This document shows positions 1-11,344 of a DNA stretch of 64,000 bases, in pieces. The stretch spans positions 31,479,578-31,543,577 of the forward strand of contig CM053328.1 in assembly GCA_028583605.1 (NCBI GenBank), given 5' to 3'. Each line of letters begins with the position of its first letter. Position 1 is the first letter of the stretch. The DNA is from Dastarcus helophoroides. Lineage: Eukaryota > Arthropoda > Insecta > Coleoptera > Bothrideridae. The position numbers and the translations under genes are program-made. The notes under the pieces are model-generated. The model saw only the letters and a list, made by a program, of their open reading frames with translations, searched no databases and was not told where the DNA came from.

Positions 1-110
1 TCTGACTGAACCAAGCACAATACCGATAAAAAAGGTCCTATATGAGTTAATCGTAGGGGGCACAATGAGCGAAAAAGCTTTAGTGTAGGCAGGGATAGCT
101 GACCCCAAAG
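1..110 (+). mobile_element. LINE 3'-end fragment (RNase H-type LINE family)
   Basis: The first ~100 bases begin TCTGACTGAACCAA and contain GGGGGCACAAT followed by AGCGAAA. The same succession of blocks occurs on the minus strand at 41660-41863, where it is the 3' end of an RNase H-bearing LINE (frame ending LTEPKTIVETPIKEVLEFF, then KRTGQL and stop). This copy is cut by the window edge and is more decayed, with no open frame. The homology is seen directly; the family assignment comes from the better copy. Confidence 0.6.
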
Positions 111-1674
111 TGCACCTTTTGCTGGTGACTTTACAGTAAGATATAATGTTTCCTTATTACAACATATTTCGACATGGGGACCATAAATTTTGTTAATTTG
201 TTAGTGTTTTCCGTTCCAGCAGCCGATCAGGGTTCCAGAAGATTTTATGTGATTTATAAGGTTAAATATTAGTATGTCTTTGGTCTTCTTTCTTTTATCT
301 CTGTACAATCTATATCCATTGATGATATTCTGTGGCTGTATCGCGCTTGATACGCTGATAGGCTAGGAGAGATTTTAATTTTACACTTTTACTTTCATCG
401 ATCATTTGAAAGTAAATTATATGGTGAGAGATATGAATTACTAGAGCCGAAAGTTATTATTTGGGAAGATTGGGCAACAACAAAAGGAAGCTGCCAATCA
501 TAATTTCGTGATAAAAATAGGTATAATACGTGAATGTTCCACATTAGATACTTATAACGCATTATTGGGTTGCTGTATACTTTCATCATGGGATCTAAAA
601 ATTAGGAATATTCTTTACGTATAGCACTGTTCCGGTTTTGCCTTCTTAAATTACCACTGGCATTTGTAACAAATCGTTTGGCTGAAATTTTTTATCGTAA
701 GATGCCTAAGGTACTGTTATTTTCGTCTTATAGAAATACTGACTACAAAATCGTAAGAGCGGATATTTAAGCATTAATTTAATTGTGGTAGACTTGTAAT
801 AAGTTGAATAAATTATATGTTACTTCACTCTCTCGCTAAAATTACTGAAAATATCACTCGTAAATAGAGTTTATCAAGCTTTTACCATGTAAACTTTTTT
901 ACTTTTCGCTCTCGATTCTGTTGAGTTCTGTAACCATTCAAAACAGAGTTTACATCTAATAGCTGTAATTGAAAATTAGATAATCAACATTATATCAAAC
1001 ACCAATTTTTTCAGGGAGCCTATTAGACTTTCTACAGAAGAACAGGTTTTGGTTATTTTTGTTGGGGGATTTAGAGAATGTATTTTTGTGTCATTTTTCG
1101 AAGTTTGATGATCCCGATTAGTTATCACGAGCTTCAAACTTCATAAAGAAGACTTGATTTGGATTGATCACTGTTGACTAAAAATACCACTTTAACAAAA
1201 TGGATATCATAAACAAGTGGTGACTTAAAGAATATGAGCATCCTGCCTTGGCATCAAATACGGAAACCATATTGGGAGACTTCAATCTGGTTTAGTGGTA
1301 GGGATGCAAACGATAGTTCGATGTTTTGAAAGCATCGATGTAGAGCATAAAAAATATCGATACATCGATCAGTTTATAAACGATGTTTGAAAAATCGATG
1401 TATCACATCGCGATAGAATTAGCGCCATCTGTTGCATAGAATAAATATTGATTTAATAAATTAATGCTGAATTTATATGCCCCAGGTATATAAACAATAT
1501 AATTATCTAAAAATTCATAATTTGGATATTTTTATTCAATAATATATGAAAAAAGCACAAATTTTGAAAGAAAAATGAGAATCTGTAGAAAAGTTTTTCG
1601 AATATTAATTTGAAAATTCAAAAACATAAACTGAATTTTCACAATTATTTATTATTCATTTAATATCTAAGATC

Positions 1675-1760
1675 TAACAAGATCACAAAAGGCTCTTTGG
1701 TTTCCAAACTTCGAATCTAATAAATGTTCAAACCTATTGGTCTGTGCATTAGAATCCTTG
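1675..1760 (+). repeat. Dispersed repeat, copy 1 of 3
   Basis: A block with CTAACAAGATC, TTTGGTTTC, AAACTT, GAATCTAATAAATGTTC and a CATTAGAA end recurs in decayed form at 6241-6325 and 8118-8212. It is non-coding and of unknown origin. This copy lies inside the hAT-type element. Confidence 0.45.
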
Positions 1761-2073
1761 TCTTCTAGGAACTTTCCTAGAGAGCAACCGTTTTGCTAGG
1801 TGGCAATGTTTCAACTGTTGGTAGTTCAGCTACCTATGATTCACTCTACACACCCGGGGGGCTGCATGAATTTGCAGTTTAGGTTGTATTCTACTTGCAT
1901 AATATTTATTATTTTATATTTTGAGGCAAACATAAAATTCTTATTTTATCAAAATCTTTAGTTTAAATTTCAAATTTTCAGTTCCCTTAAGACAACTTTC
2001 TTTACATAAATTTCCATTTTTCGAACATTCAATTATGTTAATTTCGATAACGAAGGCTTCCACGGCCAGAGTC

Positions 2074-2135
2074 ATGAAAAGAGGAATATGAGGGAATATG
2101 CATTTTTGCATATTCCCTCATATTCCTCTTTTCAT
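2074..2135. repeat. Perfect 29-bp inverted repeat with 4-nt loop
   Basis: Arms 2074-2102 (starting ATGAAAAGAGGAATATG) and 2107-2135 are exact reverse complements around TTTT. They are followed by a T-rich run and then the CTGAAGAAG...GCGAAACGTCG motif at 2155-2195. Perfect arms in otherwise decayed surroundings suggest recent origin or correction. Confidence 0.9.
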
Positions 2136-2153
2136 TTTTTTTCTTTTCTTTGT

Positions 2154-2195
2154 TCCTGAAGAAGCCCCCTACGATGGTGGGCGAAACGTCGAACA
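2154..2195 (+). other. CTGAAGAA-stem-loop-CGAAACG motif
   Basis: CCTGAAGAAGCCCCC, a short loop, then GGTGGGCGAAACGTCG can form a GCCC/GGGC-type stem between conserved CTGAAGAA and CGAAACG flanks. The snap-back repeat family elsewhere in the window has the same layout with a different stem (GACAGC/GCTGTC). Function unknown; the arrangement only loosely resembles a hammerhead core and does not match it. Confidence 0.45.
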
Positions 2196-2274
2196 CTTTT
2201 AGTAGTTCTTTGACCGGAAGAAGTATATCCTGTATGTTAATTTCGTATCTTAATTCAAAACCTTCACAAAAAAG

Positions 2275-4810
2275 TGGAAAATTTCATAAATCAATTTTAG
2301 AAATAGATCAATTTTCAAGTTGAAAATAAAAATTTCCAAATTAAAACCAAAACAGAATTCTCAAAATTTAGAACCTAATTTCTAAATTTGGAATATTTGA
2401 AAAGTTGTCAATTTTTGAGCAAACAGTTATCCAGATTCCATGTTTAAATTTGAAAATTCCATATTTTTAATAATTGACATTTTATAATAATTTAAATTTT
2501 GTTGCGTTTTTATCGTTAATAGAGTTTAATAGTTATGAATATTTTTAATTCAAAATTTTCTTAGAAATCTCGAATCTTTCCTAAAATTTTGTATTAAACC
2601 AAAGTTTATTTTTATAAATTTTAGTTTTTTCCAAAATTTGAACTTTTTTTTCCAAATTCAAATTTCTATCGAAAATTCGAACATTTTTTAAAAATATTTC
2701 AGATTAAAGTGGAACTTTTTCGAATTTTGAGTTTAGTTTTTAAATGTTAAAGTTTTTCTTTCATGCATGTCTGTAATGTCGAAATGTCTGCTTTGTTCGA
2801 AAAATTCAAATTCAAAGGTACTCTTCGGCCCAAAAAACTTTTTTAGAAAATTCAATTTTTTCAAAATATGCACTTCTTTGGAAATTTTGACTTTTTACTG
2901 AAAATTTGAACTTTTTATAAAAATGTCGATTATTTTAAAAAATTTCGACTACTGATAATTTTCATATTTTTCCAGAATTCGTATGTTTTTCAAAATTTTG
3001 ATTTTTTCGAAAATTTAAATTTTTTGAGAATTTCGTTTCCAAATCTTTTGAAAATTTTGAATTTTTAAAATTTTGCCTCTTCGCTTTTTAAATTTGGTAT
3101 TTTTACAAAATCAACTCTGACTTTTTTAAAAAGTTCAAGTTTTTTTAAAAATTTTGAATTGTTTTTAAAGATCTGGAACTATTATCTGAAAATTACAATT
3201 TTTTATGAAAATTTCAACATTTTTCAAAATTTCGACTTGTAATTTCTTCAAAATGTTAATTTCTTTTTCAAAATTGTGGTCTTTTAGAATAATTTGACAT
3301 TTTTAAAATCTCTTTATTCTTTAAAATCTCTTTATTCTTTAAAATTAAAAAAATGTAATTTTCCAAACCTTTCACTTTTTGATCAAAACTTTTTTTGAAA
3401 ACTTCGATGTTTTTTTAAATTGTCAATTATTTTTTTTTTAATTTAGACTATATTTTAAAATTCCAACAGATTTTTTCAAAATTCAACTATTTTATCAAAA
3501 TTTCACCCATTTTTTAAATTTTTGGCTATTTCTCAAAATTTCTTTTTTTAAAACCTTACCTCTTCAGAATTACATTTTTTTAAGTTAAATTAGAAGCACT
3601 TTTAACTAACCTTGGGTTTTTTGAAAATTTGGTTTTTAATAAAAAAAATTTGAATTTTTCTTGAAAAGCATCTCTTGAAATTTTCCTAGTTGTCTTAAAA
3701 ATTACGACTTTCTTTTTAAACATTTCGATATTTTTCAATTTTGAACGTTATTTCAAAATTTTGTTCTTTTTGAAATTTTACCTATTTTTCAAAACTTCGA
3801 CTTTTTTGAAAATCTTCACTTTGGTCAAAATTACAATTTATTTTCAAATAAAATTAGTGCGACTTCAAAAATTTCTTTTTTTTTTGAAAATTGGATTATT
3901 TCAAATCTTAGAATTTTTTACTATTTTTTCAGAATTTTACAAAGGCGTAGAAAGAACATGAATTAAAATAATCGTTTGGGAAATTTCAAATTTTAAATCG
4001 AAATTTCGAAAATTTCGACTTTTTTCTCGAAATATCGACTTTCTTCTTGAAATTTCGACTTTAATCTAGAAAATTCGACTTTTTTTTCGAAATTTTGACT
4101 TTCAAGTAGAATTTTATGTACTCTATGGTTAAGTTAGGCAGATGAAGGTTGCGTCCCACCTCATCCTTTTTCCAACAATTTGACACTTGGCAGCAGGGCG
4201 CGTTCAGTAATTTCCATTTTTAATTACCAAAATTTCGACTTTTATTTCAAAATTTCGAGATTAAAGTTGAAATTTAGACTTTAATCTCGGAATTTTGGGA
4301 GAAAAAAAGTCGAAATTTCCTATTTAAAGTCGAAATTTTTGAGAAAAAAGTAGAAATTCCGAGATTAAAGTCGAAATTTCGTCAAAAAAATTAAGTCGAA
4401 ATTTTTAGATTTAAGTGGAAATTTTCGAGATTAAAGTGGAAGTTTCGGGATTAAAGTCTAAATTTCGAGAAAGAGATTCTTAAAAAAACTTTTAATCAAT
4501 GTCCTTTCTACGCTTTCGTAGAATTTACACATTTTAGGAAATCTTTTTATTTGAAATTTAGACTTTTTTTAAAAGTGACTTCAAAACTTTTTAAAATTCG
4601 ATATTTTTTCAAAATTTAAATTTCGACTCTTATAATGTTTAGCATTTATACAAAATTTTGCCTGACGTTTTTTAAAAAGAGGTTTATCGAAATTTTGACT
4701 TTTTTTTTGAAAAACCTGAATTTTTTATGAAAATTTCAACATTTTTCAAACTTTGGACTTTTTTAAAATTTCCGAAGTTCTTTAAATCTTGCCTAATTTT
4801 GACTTCTTCA
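2275..4810. repeat. Degenerate AAATTTCGAC/T-run satellite, block 1
   Basis: Irregular repetition of AAAATTT, TCGACTTTTT and TTTTCAAAA at roughly 15-20 bp spacing. The strand sense flips near 4260-4300: upstream units read AATTTCGACTTTTT, downstream units read AAAGTCGAAATTT. The 66-residue frame at 3761-3961 is composition only. The block forms the interior of the hAT-type element. A non-satellite insert (about 4110-4220) contains GCAGCAGGGCGCG. Confidence 0.8.
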
Positions 4811-5600
4811 ACTCGCAATTAAATATTTTAAAAACACCGGAGAAACATCGATGTAACGATACTTAATACCGATGTTTGAGACATCGATGTTTCATTGAAA
4901 AAAATATCGATGTTTAAACATCGATGCTTTTTTGAACGACTGTTGCATCCCTATCTAGTGGGGCCAATTTTAGTGAGGCGTATCCAACGTTCTTCAACTT
5001 TTCAACGAAAGTGGAGAGATACCTCTCTCATGGGCGATATTGCAATGGAATAGGGAAAAGAACCTAATTGCCTTTGGCAACCCAGCTTTAAATTTGTTGA
5101 ATGATACACGTTGTGACTTCTTAAGATGTAGAAGTGTTTTAGGATTTTACCACATCGCTAATTAGTAGTAATTACAAGGGAAATTATGACCAATTATTAT
5201 TAGTTATTGATAATCGCGCCCATGTTGTGAAATATTTTTGAAAGGTGTTTCATAGAAACTATATTAACAGCAACTACAATAAAAGCAACAGTTGATATTC
5301 CACAATTATCCCAAATTCTCTAATTAAACCGGTTTCGCTCCGTTGGTACCATCCGCTGTGGACGTAACGCAAAATCAGTCCTGATAACTAATGGGAAAAT
5401 GTTCGTAAAACTGTACCTTGTGATTCATTCATTGTATTTTGCATTATAATAAAATCTTCGAATGAATGTGGGCAACTGCATGATTTTTAAAATATCAACT
5501 TTTATTATTGAATGTTCTTCTTTCCATTGATTTGCCTTTTATTTAAATTTGATCATATTAAGGACATAAATTACCTGAGTTATTTAGCTGAGTAACTTAC

Positions 5601-5775
5601 CTGAGTTATTGTAGCTATAAGTAGACTAGACCTTGGCACTGCGCTATTTAGCACTTGAAAGGTGAGAAATCTGTCTTGATGAGTAAGTCCAAAGCTTTGT
5701 ACTACACCACCCGTCAAATCTTGGAGAGCCCTTGTTGTCGTTCCTTGATGTAAACTTTCATAACTTCCATAAAAT
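5601..5775 (-). CDS. Calpain-family protein, exon 4 of the visible exons (catalytic domain)
   Basis: Fifty-eight codons read FYGSYESLHQG, TTTRALQDLTGG, VVQSFGL and onward to a donor CAG|GTAAGT at 5601/5600. The acceptor is TGTTATAG|A at 5776/5775. It aligns with the calpain segment just after the KAYAK motif (usually NGxYEALxGGxTxEaxxDFTGG), in the papain-like core between the catalytic Cys and His. The phase joins exactly to the preceding exon (AA + A = Lys) across a 63-bp intron, so the in-frame Met inside that intron is not a start. The exon ends in phase 0. The segment carrying the His and Asn active-site residues was not found between 1 and 5600 and probably lies beyond the left edge. 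Confidence 0.85.
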
Positions 5776-5838
5776 CTATAACACATTTGGCGTGATCTTG
5801 TATCAAATTTATTACGGATATTTCAGAAGTTTACATAC

Positions 5839-5979
5839 TTAGCATAGGCTTTTTCTAATAAGGAAGCCCAAAATTCGGTACTATTCGAACAATGTAAATG
5901 AACGATTCGTCCTTTGTAGGTTGGTAATCGGTCATCAATAACTATTTCTTGCCATTCTCCGAAATGCCAAAATTTAAAT
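5839..5979 (-). CDS. Calpain-family protein, exon 3 of the visible exons (catalytic domain)
   Basis: Forty-six full codons plus split ends encode FKFWHFGEWQEIVIDDRLPT, then YKGRIVHLHC, then EFWASLLEKAYAK. This is the strongly conserved calpain stretch normally close to FxFWxxGxWVxVVVDDRLPT ... EFWxALLEKAYAK. The acceptor GTTACAG|A lies at 5980/5979 and the donor AA|GTATGT at 5839/5838. Joining to the upstream exon at 27883 restores Arg (AG + A), giving GIFRFKFW against family GIFHFQFW. The intron between those two exons (5980-27882) is 21.9 kb and consists largely of transposons and satellite. The frame is undisturbed, so this exon looks under constraint. Confidence 0.9.
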
Positions 5980-6209
5980 CTGTAACAGATATGAGGTATA
6001 TTAGAAATAAATAGACAGGAGACCTTATAAGGTGAAGAAACTAAGTTTAATTTTAATTGGTTTTTTCTTCAATTTCTGCTAGAGCATTTTTGGAACTGGA
6101 CCTTATTTGTTCAAATAACTTTTTCAAGATTGTTGCATCGGTCCGATGGATTGCGCTAGGAATCACATGGACGAAGCTTATAGATTTGTAAGTGTCTACT
6201 TGCCGAAAA

Positions 6210-6325
6210 ATTTGTCAGCATTCGAGTTGGGTATTGACGAGATCTAACAAAATCCGAAACAAGTAATTGGGTTTCTATTTCTGAATCTATTAAATGTTCC
6301 TAGCTACCGACCCATGCATTAGAAA
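6210..6325 (+). repeat. Dispersed repeat, copy 2 of 3, left of LINE-A
   Basis: TTTGTCAGCATTCGAGTTGGG followed by the GATCTAACAA...CATTAG block recurs at 8097-8212. The two copies bracket the LINE-A fragment (6335-7707) and a snap-back element (7860-8073). This may be an older element split by insertion or duplicated with it. Confidence 0.5.
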
Positions 6326-6334
6326 ATGTCACTG

Positions 6335-7707
6335 AAATTTTAGAGTAAGCATTTCTTCTAAAGTGATGGAAAATGTTATCAACATCGAGATTCTTAAATA
6401 TCTGGAGGGGAATAGAATCATCTCGAACAGGCAATATGGTTTCAGACAACAACGCTAAACTGGAGATCCACTGGCATATGTTACTCATATCTGTAACTCA
6501 GCTATGGAAAAACATGGTGAGGCTAGGATTGTGGCATTGGATATCTCAAAGGTCTTCGACAGACTCTGACACCGATCTCTTCTTCCAAAATTAACATCTT
6601 ATGGTCTTCCTCCTGGACTCCTGCCATTTGATATCCAGTTTTCTCGCTGACAGATCTCTTCAGGTCGTAGTCGATAGCATCTCATCCGAGACCTTAGTAA
6701 TTAATGCAGGGGTGCCTCAGAAGTCTATCCTGTGTCCTACTCTGTTTCTGTTACACATAAACGATCTCTTAGCTTCAACTTTCAATTCGATATAGAGCTA
6801 CGTAAATAATAGTAGCCTGGTGTAATCTTTTTTCTCCGACAAATCATTATCCGTCGCTGCTTCAGATCGACTAAGGAAACAGCAAATACAGATGATTAAT
6901 CAGGATCTCAAAATCATTATGGAATGAAGTAAGAAACATCTGGTCGACTTCAACGCTTTAAAATCTAAGGCCATGGTTATCTCTAAAAAACATCAAGGGA
7001 TAATGCAACAAACATACCAATGGATGGTAAAATCCTTCCGATAGGATCTAATCGGTCTATCCTAAGAGTGAATGAGAGCACTAACTTCTCTTGGGACGAT
7101 CATATGCGCGCCATTGCTAAAACCATTCTCAGAAGCTAGACTTTCTTCTCAGAGCCAAAAAGTACTTCACATCTCATCAGTTACTCACACTATACAAAGC
7201 CCAAGTTAGGCCAACACTAGAATACTGTTCTCATGTTTAAAGTTTAGCCGTAAAGCACCCATTAGCTCTTTTGGATTTAATTCAACGAAGAGCGATTTGC
7301 CTAATAATAGAGTTTGACCGATTCTCTTGAAACACTAGAGCACAGGCGATTGGTTGGTGATTTATCTCTTTTCTACAAGTAGTTTCATGGGATATGCTCA
7401 CAGAAAATAATAAGATTGATCCCCCAAGGGCGAGATTTTTAAGGCATAGAAGACAGTGGGAGACAGCAAATTCCTATGCGGTCTAGCTTGACACAGTGAG
7501 GACTTCTGTCTACGGAAACTCTTATTTCTATAGAACTTCCAAGCTGTGAAGCTCATTGCCGAAAGGAATTTTCCCCAAAAAGTACAACCTATTCTTGTTT
7601 AAGAAGGCTGTTGATTGCCATTTATCCTTGTTTCCTCATCCTACTCACGGTGCTTTAAAGGCATAATCGGGTGGCCCTTTGCGAGTGGATTAAAATTAAA
7701 AAAAAAG
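6335..7707 (+). pseudogene. LINE-A fragment 1 (jockey/CR1-type reverse transcriptase, 3' half)
   Basis: Reading across frames gives NRIISNRQYGFRQQR, SAMEKHGEARIVALDIS (RT motif around ALDISKxFDR), then GVPQKSILCPTLFLLHINDL, and further down the C-terminal TSKLWNSLPKGIFPKNYNL-type segment. Normal RTs of this kind have GVPQGSxLSP; here Gly-Ser is Lys-Ser. There are stops (after QQR and after FDRL), frameshifts and a lost YxDD region, so it is dead. The end GCTTTAAAGGCATAATCGG...GCGAGTGGATTAAAATTAAAAAA is the family's 3' tail. The copy is 5'-truncated and lacks an endonuclease domain. Clade is inferred from motif style only. Confidence 0.8.
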
Positions 7708-7859
7708 CTTAAGTAGGGTCAACTGTTCAACTACCACTCGTTTACAGAGCTACAGTCTGTGTCGAATTCTATTTGCAAAAGTCTTATTAGAGCTATTGCA
7801 CACCACAGACCGATAGATGGATAGATGGAGATCTATTGATGAACGAGGTCCATAAGTTT

Positions 7860-8073
7860 GATGGAACGGACTGGTCCTTGGTTATCTTCAAAAATTGAAA
7901 TACAGAACTTGTCCCCTGAAACCAAGAAATATTAAAAAACACAACAAAGGTTGCTCTAACGCGTTTTGACAGCCAAGCTGACATCTTCAGAGAGAAACTG
8001 CTTCTCTCTGAAGATGACAACTTGGCTGTCGAAACGCGTTAGAGCAACCTTTGTTGTGTTTTTTAATATTTCT
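7860..8073. repeat. Snap-back element, copy 1
   Basis: Starts GATGGAACGGACTGGTCC. Arms 7923-7996 and about 8002-8073 are near-perfect inverted repeats carrying CAACAAAGGTTGCTCTAACG and its complement. It is flanked by TCCATAAGTTT (7849-7859) and TCCATAAATTT (8074-8084), 10 of 11 identical. The right arm stops short of the family's CCGTTCCACC end. Frames of the type KRVRATFVVF are readings of the repeat, not a gene. Confidence 0.85.
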
Positions 8074-8096
8074 TCCATAAATTTCAAAATGTAGCA

Positions 8097-8212
8097 TTTG
8101 TCAGCATTCGAGTTGGGTATATCAAAATGACTAGAACTAATAAGATTGAAATTGCTGTTTGGTTTCTAAACTTTAAATCTGATAAATACAAAACTTATTG
8201 ATCCATTAATCA
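8097..8212 (+). repeat. Dispersed repeat, copy 3 of 3
   Basis: Contains TTTGTCAGCATTCGAGTTGGG, then a decayed version of the block seen at 6241-6325. It lies just after the first snap-back element. Non-coding. Confidence 0.45.
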
Positions 8213-9853
8213 CCAATATTTAAAAAAATTAAAAATAATTACAAACCTCTATGTAATAAACTAACAAAGTTTTTAATTCTCGGAAATTTGCTTTGTAGAG
8301 AAATAGTACTAACTGCGTTAATGTCTGTTGTCTCAGTCGACGTTAAATCACAATATTAGAGAATAGTCGACTTAGAGATGAGTTCGTAGGACCCTTGGAG
8401 AGCACTCTTAATGTTAAATTAGACCATACATTTTAACATATAATTATAAACTGGTGTGCATGTCGTAGTTATTCTCTTCCTTCCCACCATTTTATGCCTT
8501 AATGAAGATAATACGATGCTACCTATTCACTGCTTTAATTAGAAATGTGTTGTTGGAGATTATTACTTACACAGTAAATAAATACAGCGCCTGGAAGCTA
8601 TTATGAAAAACGAATGATCAAAGAGATTCATAAGAAGATTCTCGTAGTTAGATTATACTTCTGAAAGGAGCTAATTTGTATTATATTCTGTAATTAATAG
8701 TATTATTTCAACTTTGCCACGAAGGACATATTCGTTAATTTGAATAAACCAAGCAATAATGAGGAAGATTCTAAGTTCATCATCTTTTGAAATATTTCTT
8801 GAGGGTGCGGCATTAATCCTATATTTCTTAAATTATATGCCGCATTACCGCACTTTTAGCACACATTAGATAATTATTTTTTTAATTGTCACGTTTTTAA
8901 AATGGATTAAAACGTAGAAGATAATTTCTTCTTAATTTATGATATACTCTGTAGTTTTTAACGCTTTAGCTATCTCACATTATTTAATATCAGCAGTGAT
9001 GATTGTTCTTGAACGATAACAGTTCTAAATAATAAAGAACAATTAAAATTGTTTGATACCTCATCTTTAGCACTACAAAGAGCTCTAAACAATTTCCATG
9101 AATTAAAACGGAAACAGTTGTTTTTGGATTTTTCTCGAAAACATAAGCGAATTACGTTTTACAAAAAGCGTCTTTAATTATTTTTGTCTTGTCGACTAAA
9201 AACAGCTAGAAAATAATTTTTCCTCAATATGTACATGTAGTTTTAAAACGCACACTTTAAAAGAATAATGTAATTTTTTAGTTTCTAGATGCTTATTTTG
9301 TAAAGATACGCATGCACATCTATTTACAATACTCGTTTTCTGATTGATGTAAGTGTCAACAAATACCAATATTAAATAATATTAATGTGATTGCATTGGG
9401 ATTCCATACACAATAAGGAATAAACTTTACTAAGCGGAAAACTGAGACGCAGCAGGAATATAAATCATAAATTTATTCATTGTCGATTAAATGTTAATTT
9501 ACCTTAATATATTTGTTGTGACTAGTTTTATGTCACATATGTTCTCATACATTATTTATTACAAAACTATTAAACATTGCACCCATTAATCAAAGCGCAT
9601 TTTGAGGTAATAATAGCAGTTCTCTGCACTTGCATTTGATTTGAACAGTCAGAAATAATGGGAGGCCTTTTTTATCAATTTACAGTTTTACTTATTTTAT
9701 AATGTTGCGCAAATTTTTAATTGTGACAAGAAGTTTACCTAATTAATGAAATAAAGAGCAACAATTAGTTCACATGATGAAACCTTGTTTTAGAAATCAA
9801 AGACGAATTTGTTTGGCTAGCATTTTACAAGGGTTGCCTTTTTAGTTTATTTA
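8213..9853. other. Intronic AT-rich sequence, no feature recognised
   Basis: No repeat family, open frame or splice-bounded coding segment was recognised. The sequence lies inside the 21.9-kb calpain intron and has a mixed composition unlike the satellite blocks. Confidence 0.5.
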
Positions 9854-9861
9854 TTGTTACC

Positions 9862-10076
9862 CAGGGGTGGATTATTCTTGCTCGTGGCCCTGTAAAACTC
9901 ATTGGCCTCCAGGTTTTTAATACTACGAAAATGTGACAAATCCTTGTTGTGTCCAAAATATTTTTGAAGACTAAAAAAAAACAAATTAAATACGAGGGAC
10001 ATCCATTTTACTATTGGTCCCTAAATCATGTGTGTGTGCTATTGCACATATTAGAACACCCTTAAATTCGCCCCTG
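9862..10076. mobile_element. Short hAT-type MITE, 215 bp
   Basis: Ends CAGGGGTGGATT and, on the complement, CAGGGGCGAATT (10 of 12 identical). Flanks TTGTTACC (9854-9861) and TTGATAAC (10077-10084) agree at 6 of 8 positions. CAGGG ends with an 8-bp duplication are typical of hAT elements. It is too short to code. Call is moderate because the duplication is imperfect. Confidence 0.5.
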
Positions 10077-10149
10077 TTGATAACATCCTCTTCTAAAACG
10101 TATACAGCAGATTTCAGAAAATGACCTTTTCACTTTTTTTCACGAATTT

Positions 10150-11340
10150 TTTTTTTTGTTCAATCCACTTGCAAAGAATAACCCTATTATACCTTCAAAG
10201 CACCGCGAGTAGGATGCGGAAACTAACATAGATGGCGATGATTCTTAAACAAAGATAGGTTGTAATTTTTGGGGAAAATTTCGTTCGGTAACGAGTTCCA
10301 TAGCTTGGAATTTCTACAGAAAAAGAGCATCTGTAGACAGAAGTCCTCATTAGTGTCAAGCTGGACCGCATAGGAATTTGCTGTCTCCGACTGTCTTGTA
10401 TGCCTTGAAAACTTGGCCCTTGGGGGAATTAGTTCTGTTAGTTCCTGTGAGCATCTCCCATGAAAGTACTTGTAGAAAAGGAATAAATCAGCAACCAACC
10501 GCCTATGCTCTAGTGTTTCAAGAGAATCGGTCAAACTCTCTTATTAGGGCGAATCGCTCTTCTTTAAATTGAATCCAAAAGAGCTAAAGTGTGCTTTGGG
10601 GCTGAACTCCAAACATGACAACACTATTATAGTGTTGGCCTAACTTAAGCTTTGCGAAGTGTGAGTAGCTGATGAGATGTGAAGTACTTTTTAGCTCAAA
10701 AAGAAAAGCCTAGCTTCTGAGAGGCAGATTTGGCAATGACGCCCAAATGATCGTTTTAAGAGAAGTTAGTGCTCGCATTCACTCCCAGGTTAGACCCGAT
10801 CAGCAGGATTTTACCGTCCATTAGTTTGTTTGTTGCATTATCTCTTGATGTTTTCTTAGAGAAAACTGCAGCCTGAGTTTTTGAAGCGTTGAAGTCGATC
10901 AGGTTTAACATATCCCATTCCAGAATGATTTTGAAATCCCGATTAATCATCTGTATCTGGTGTTCCCTTAGTCGATCTACAGCATCTACAGATTGAAAGT
11001 TGAAGCTAAGAGATTGTTTATGTGTAACAGAAACAGAGTAGGGGACAGGACAGACCCTTGAGGCACCCCTTCATTAATCGCAAATATCCCGGATGATATG
11101 CCATCAACGACGACCTGAAGAAAACTGTCAGCGAGAAAGCTGGATATCAAATGACAGAGTCCAGGAGGAAGACCATAAGATGTTAATTTGGCGAGAGGAG
11201 ATCGGTGCCTTACTCTGTCGAAAGCATTTGAGATATCCAATGCCACAATCCTAGCCTCACCATGTTTTTCCATAGCTGAGTTACAGATATGAGTAACATA
11301 AGCCAGATATCGATGGATGCGGAATAGTCAGCAGTTTCTC
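10150..11340 (-). pseudogene. LINE-A fragment 2 (reverse transcriptase and C-terminus)
   Basis: Minus-strand frames give SAVMEKHGEARIVALDIS-like sequence (MEKHGEARIVALDISNAFDR), GVPQGSVLSPTLFLLHINN, DFNASKTQAAVFSKK and the terminal SLETLEHRRLVADLFLFY, KLWNSLPNEIFPKNYNLSLF. Order and spacing match an RT plus the C-terminal segment. The YADD region is lost and frameshifts separate the frames. The 3' tail (AATCCACTTGCAAAGAATAACCC on plus) lies at about 10160-10190. The 5' side meets a satellite block at 11340. Confidence 0.85.
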
Positions 11341-11344
11341 CCAA

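Larger units (their letters stand above)
1299..4953. mobile_element. Non-autonomous hAT-type DNA transposon, 3655 bp
   Basis: The left end TAGGGATGCAAACGATAG and the reverse complement of the right end (TAGGGATGCAACAGTCG) form imperfect terminal inverted repeats. They are flanked by 8-bp direct repeats TTTAGTGG (1291-1298) and TCTAGTGG (4954-4961), 7 of 8 matching. An 8-bp duplication and a TAGGGATGCAA-type end fit hAT elements. Both ends carry clusters of CATCGATG and related subterminal motifs (1330-1420 and 4845-4930), as expected for hAT transposase binding sites. No transposase frame is visible; the interior is mostly the degenerate AAATTTCGA satellite, plus a hairpin at 2074-2135. It must have been moved in trans. 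Confidence 0.75.

Noticed and set aside
2154..2195. Hammerhead ribozyme
   Set aside because: The CTGA...GAAA similarity is loose; the strict CTGATGA and three-stem arrangement are not present.
1..5600. Remaining calpain exons with catalytic His and Asn
   Set aside because: Searched by eye on the minus strand for GHAY and NPWG-type coding; nothing convincing, so not annotated.
5776..5786. Met at the start of the 68-codon calpain frame as a translation start
   Set aside because: It lies in the 63-bp intron; splice phase and alignment show the exon starts at 5775.
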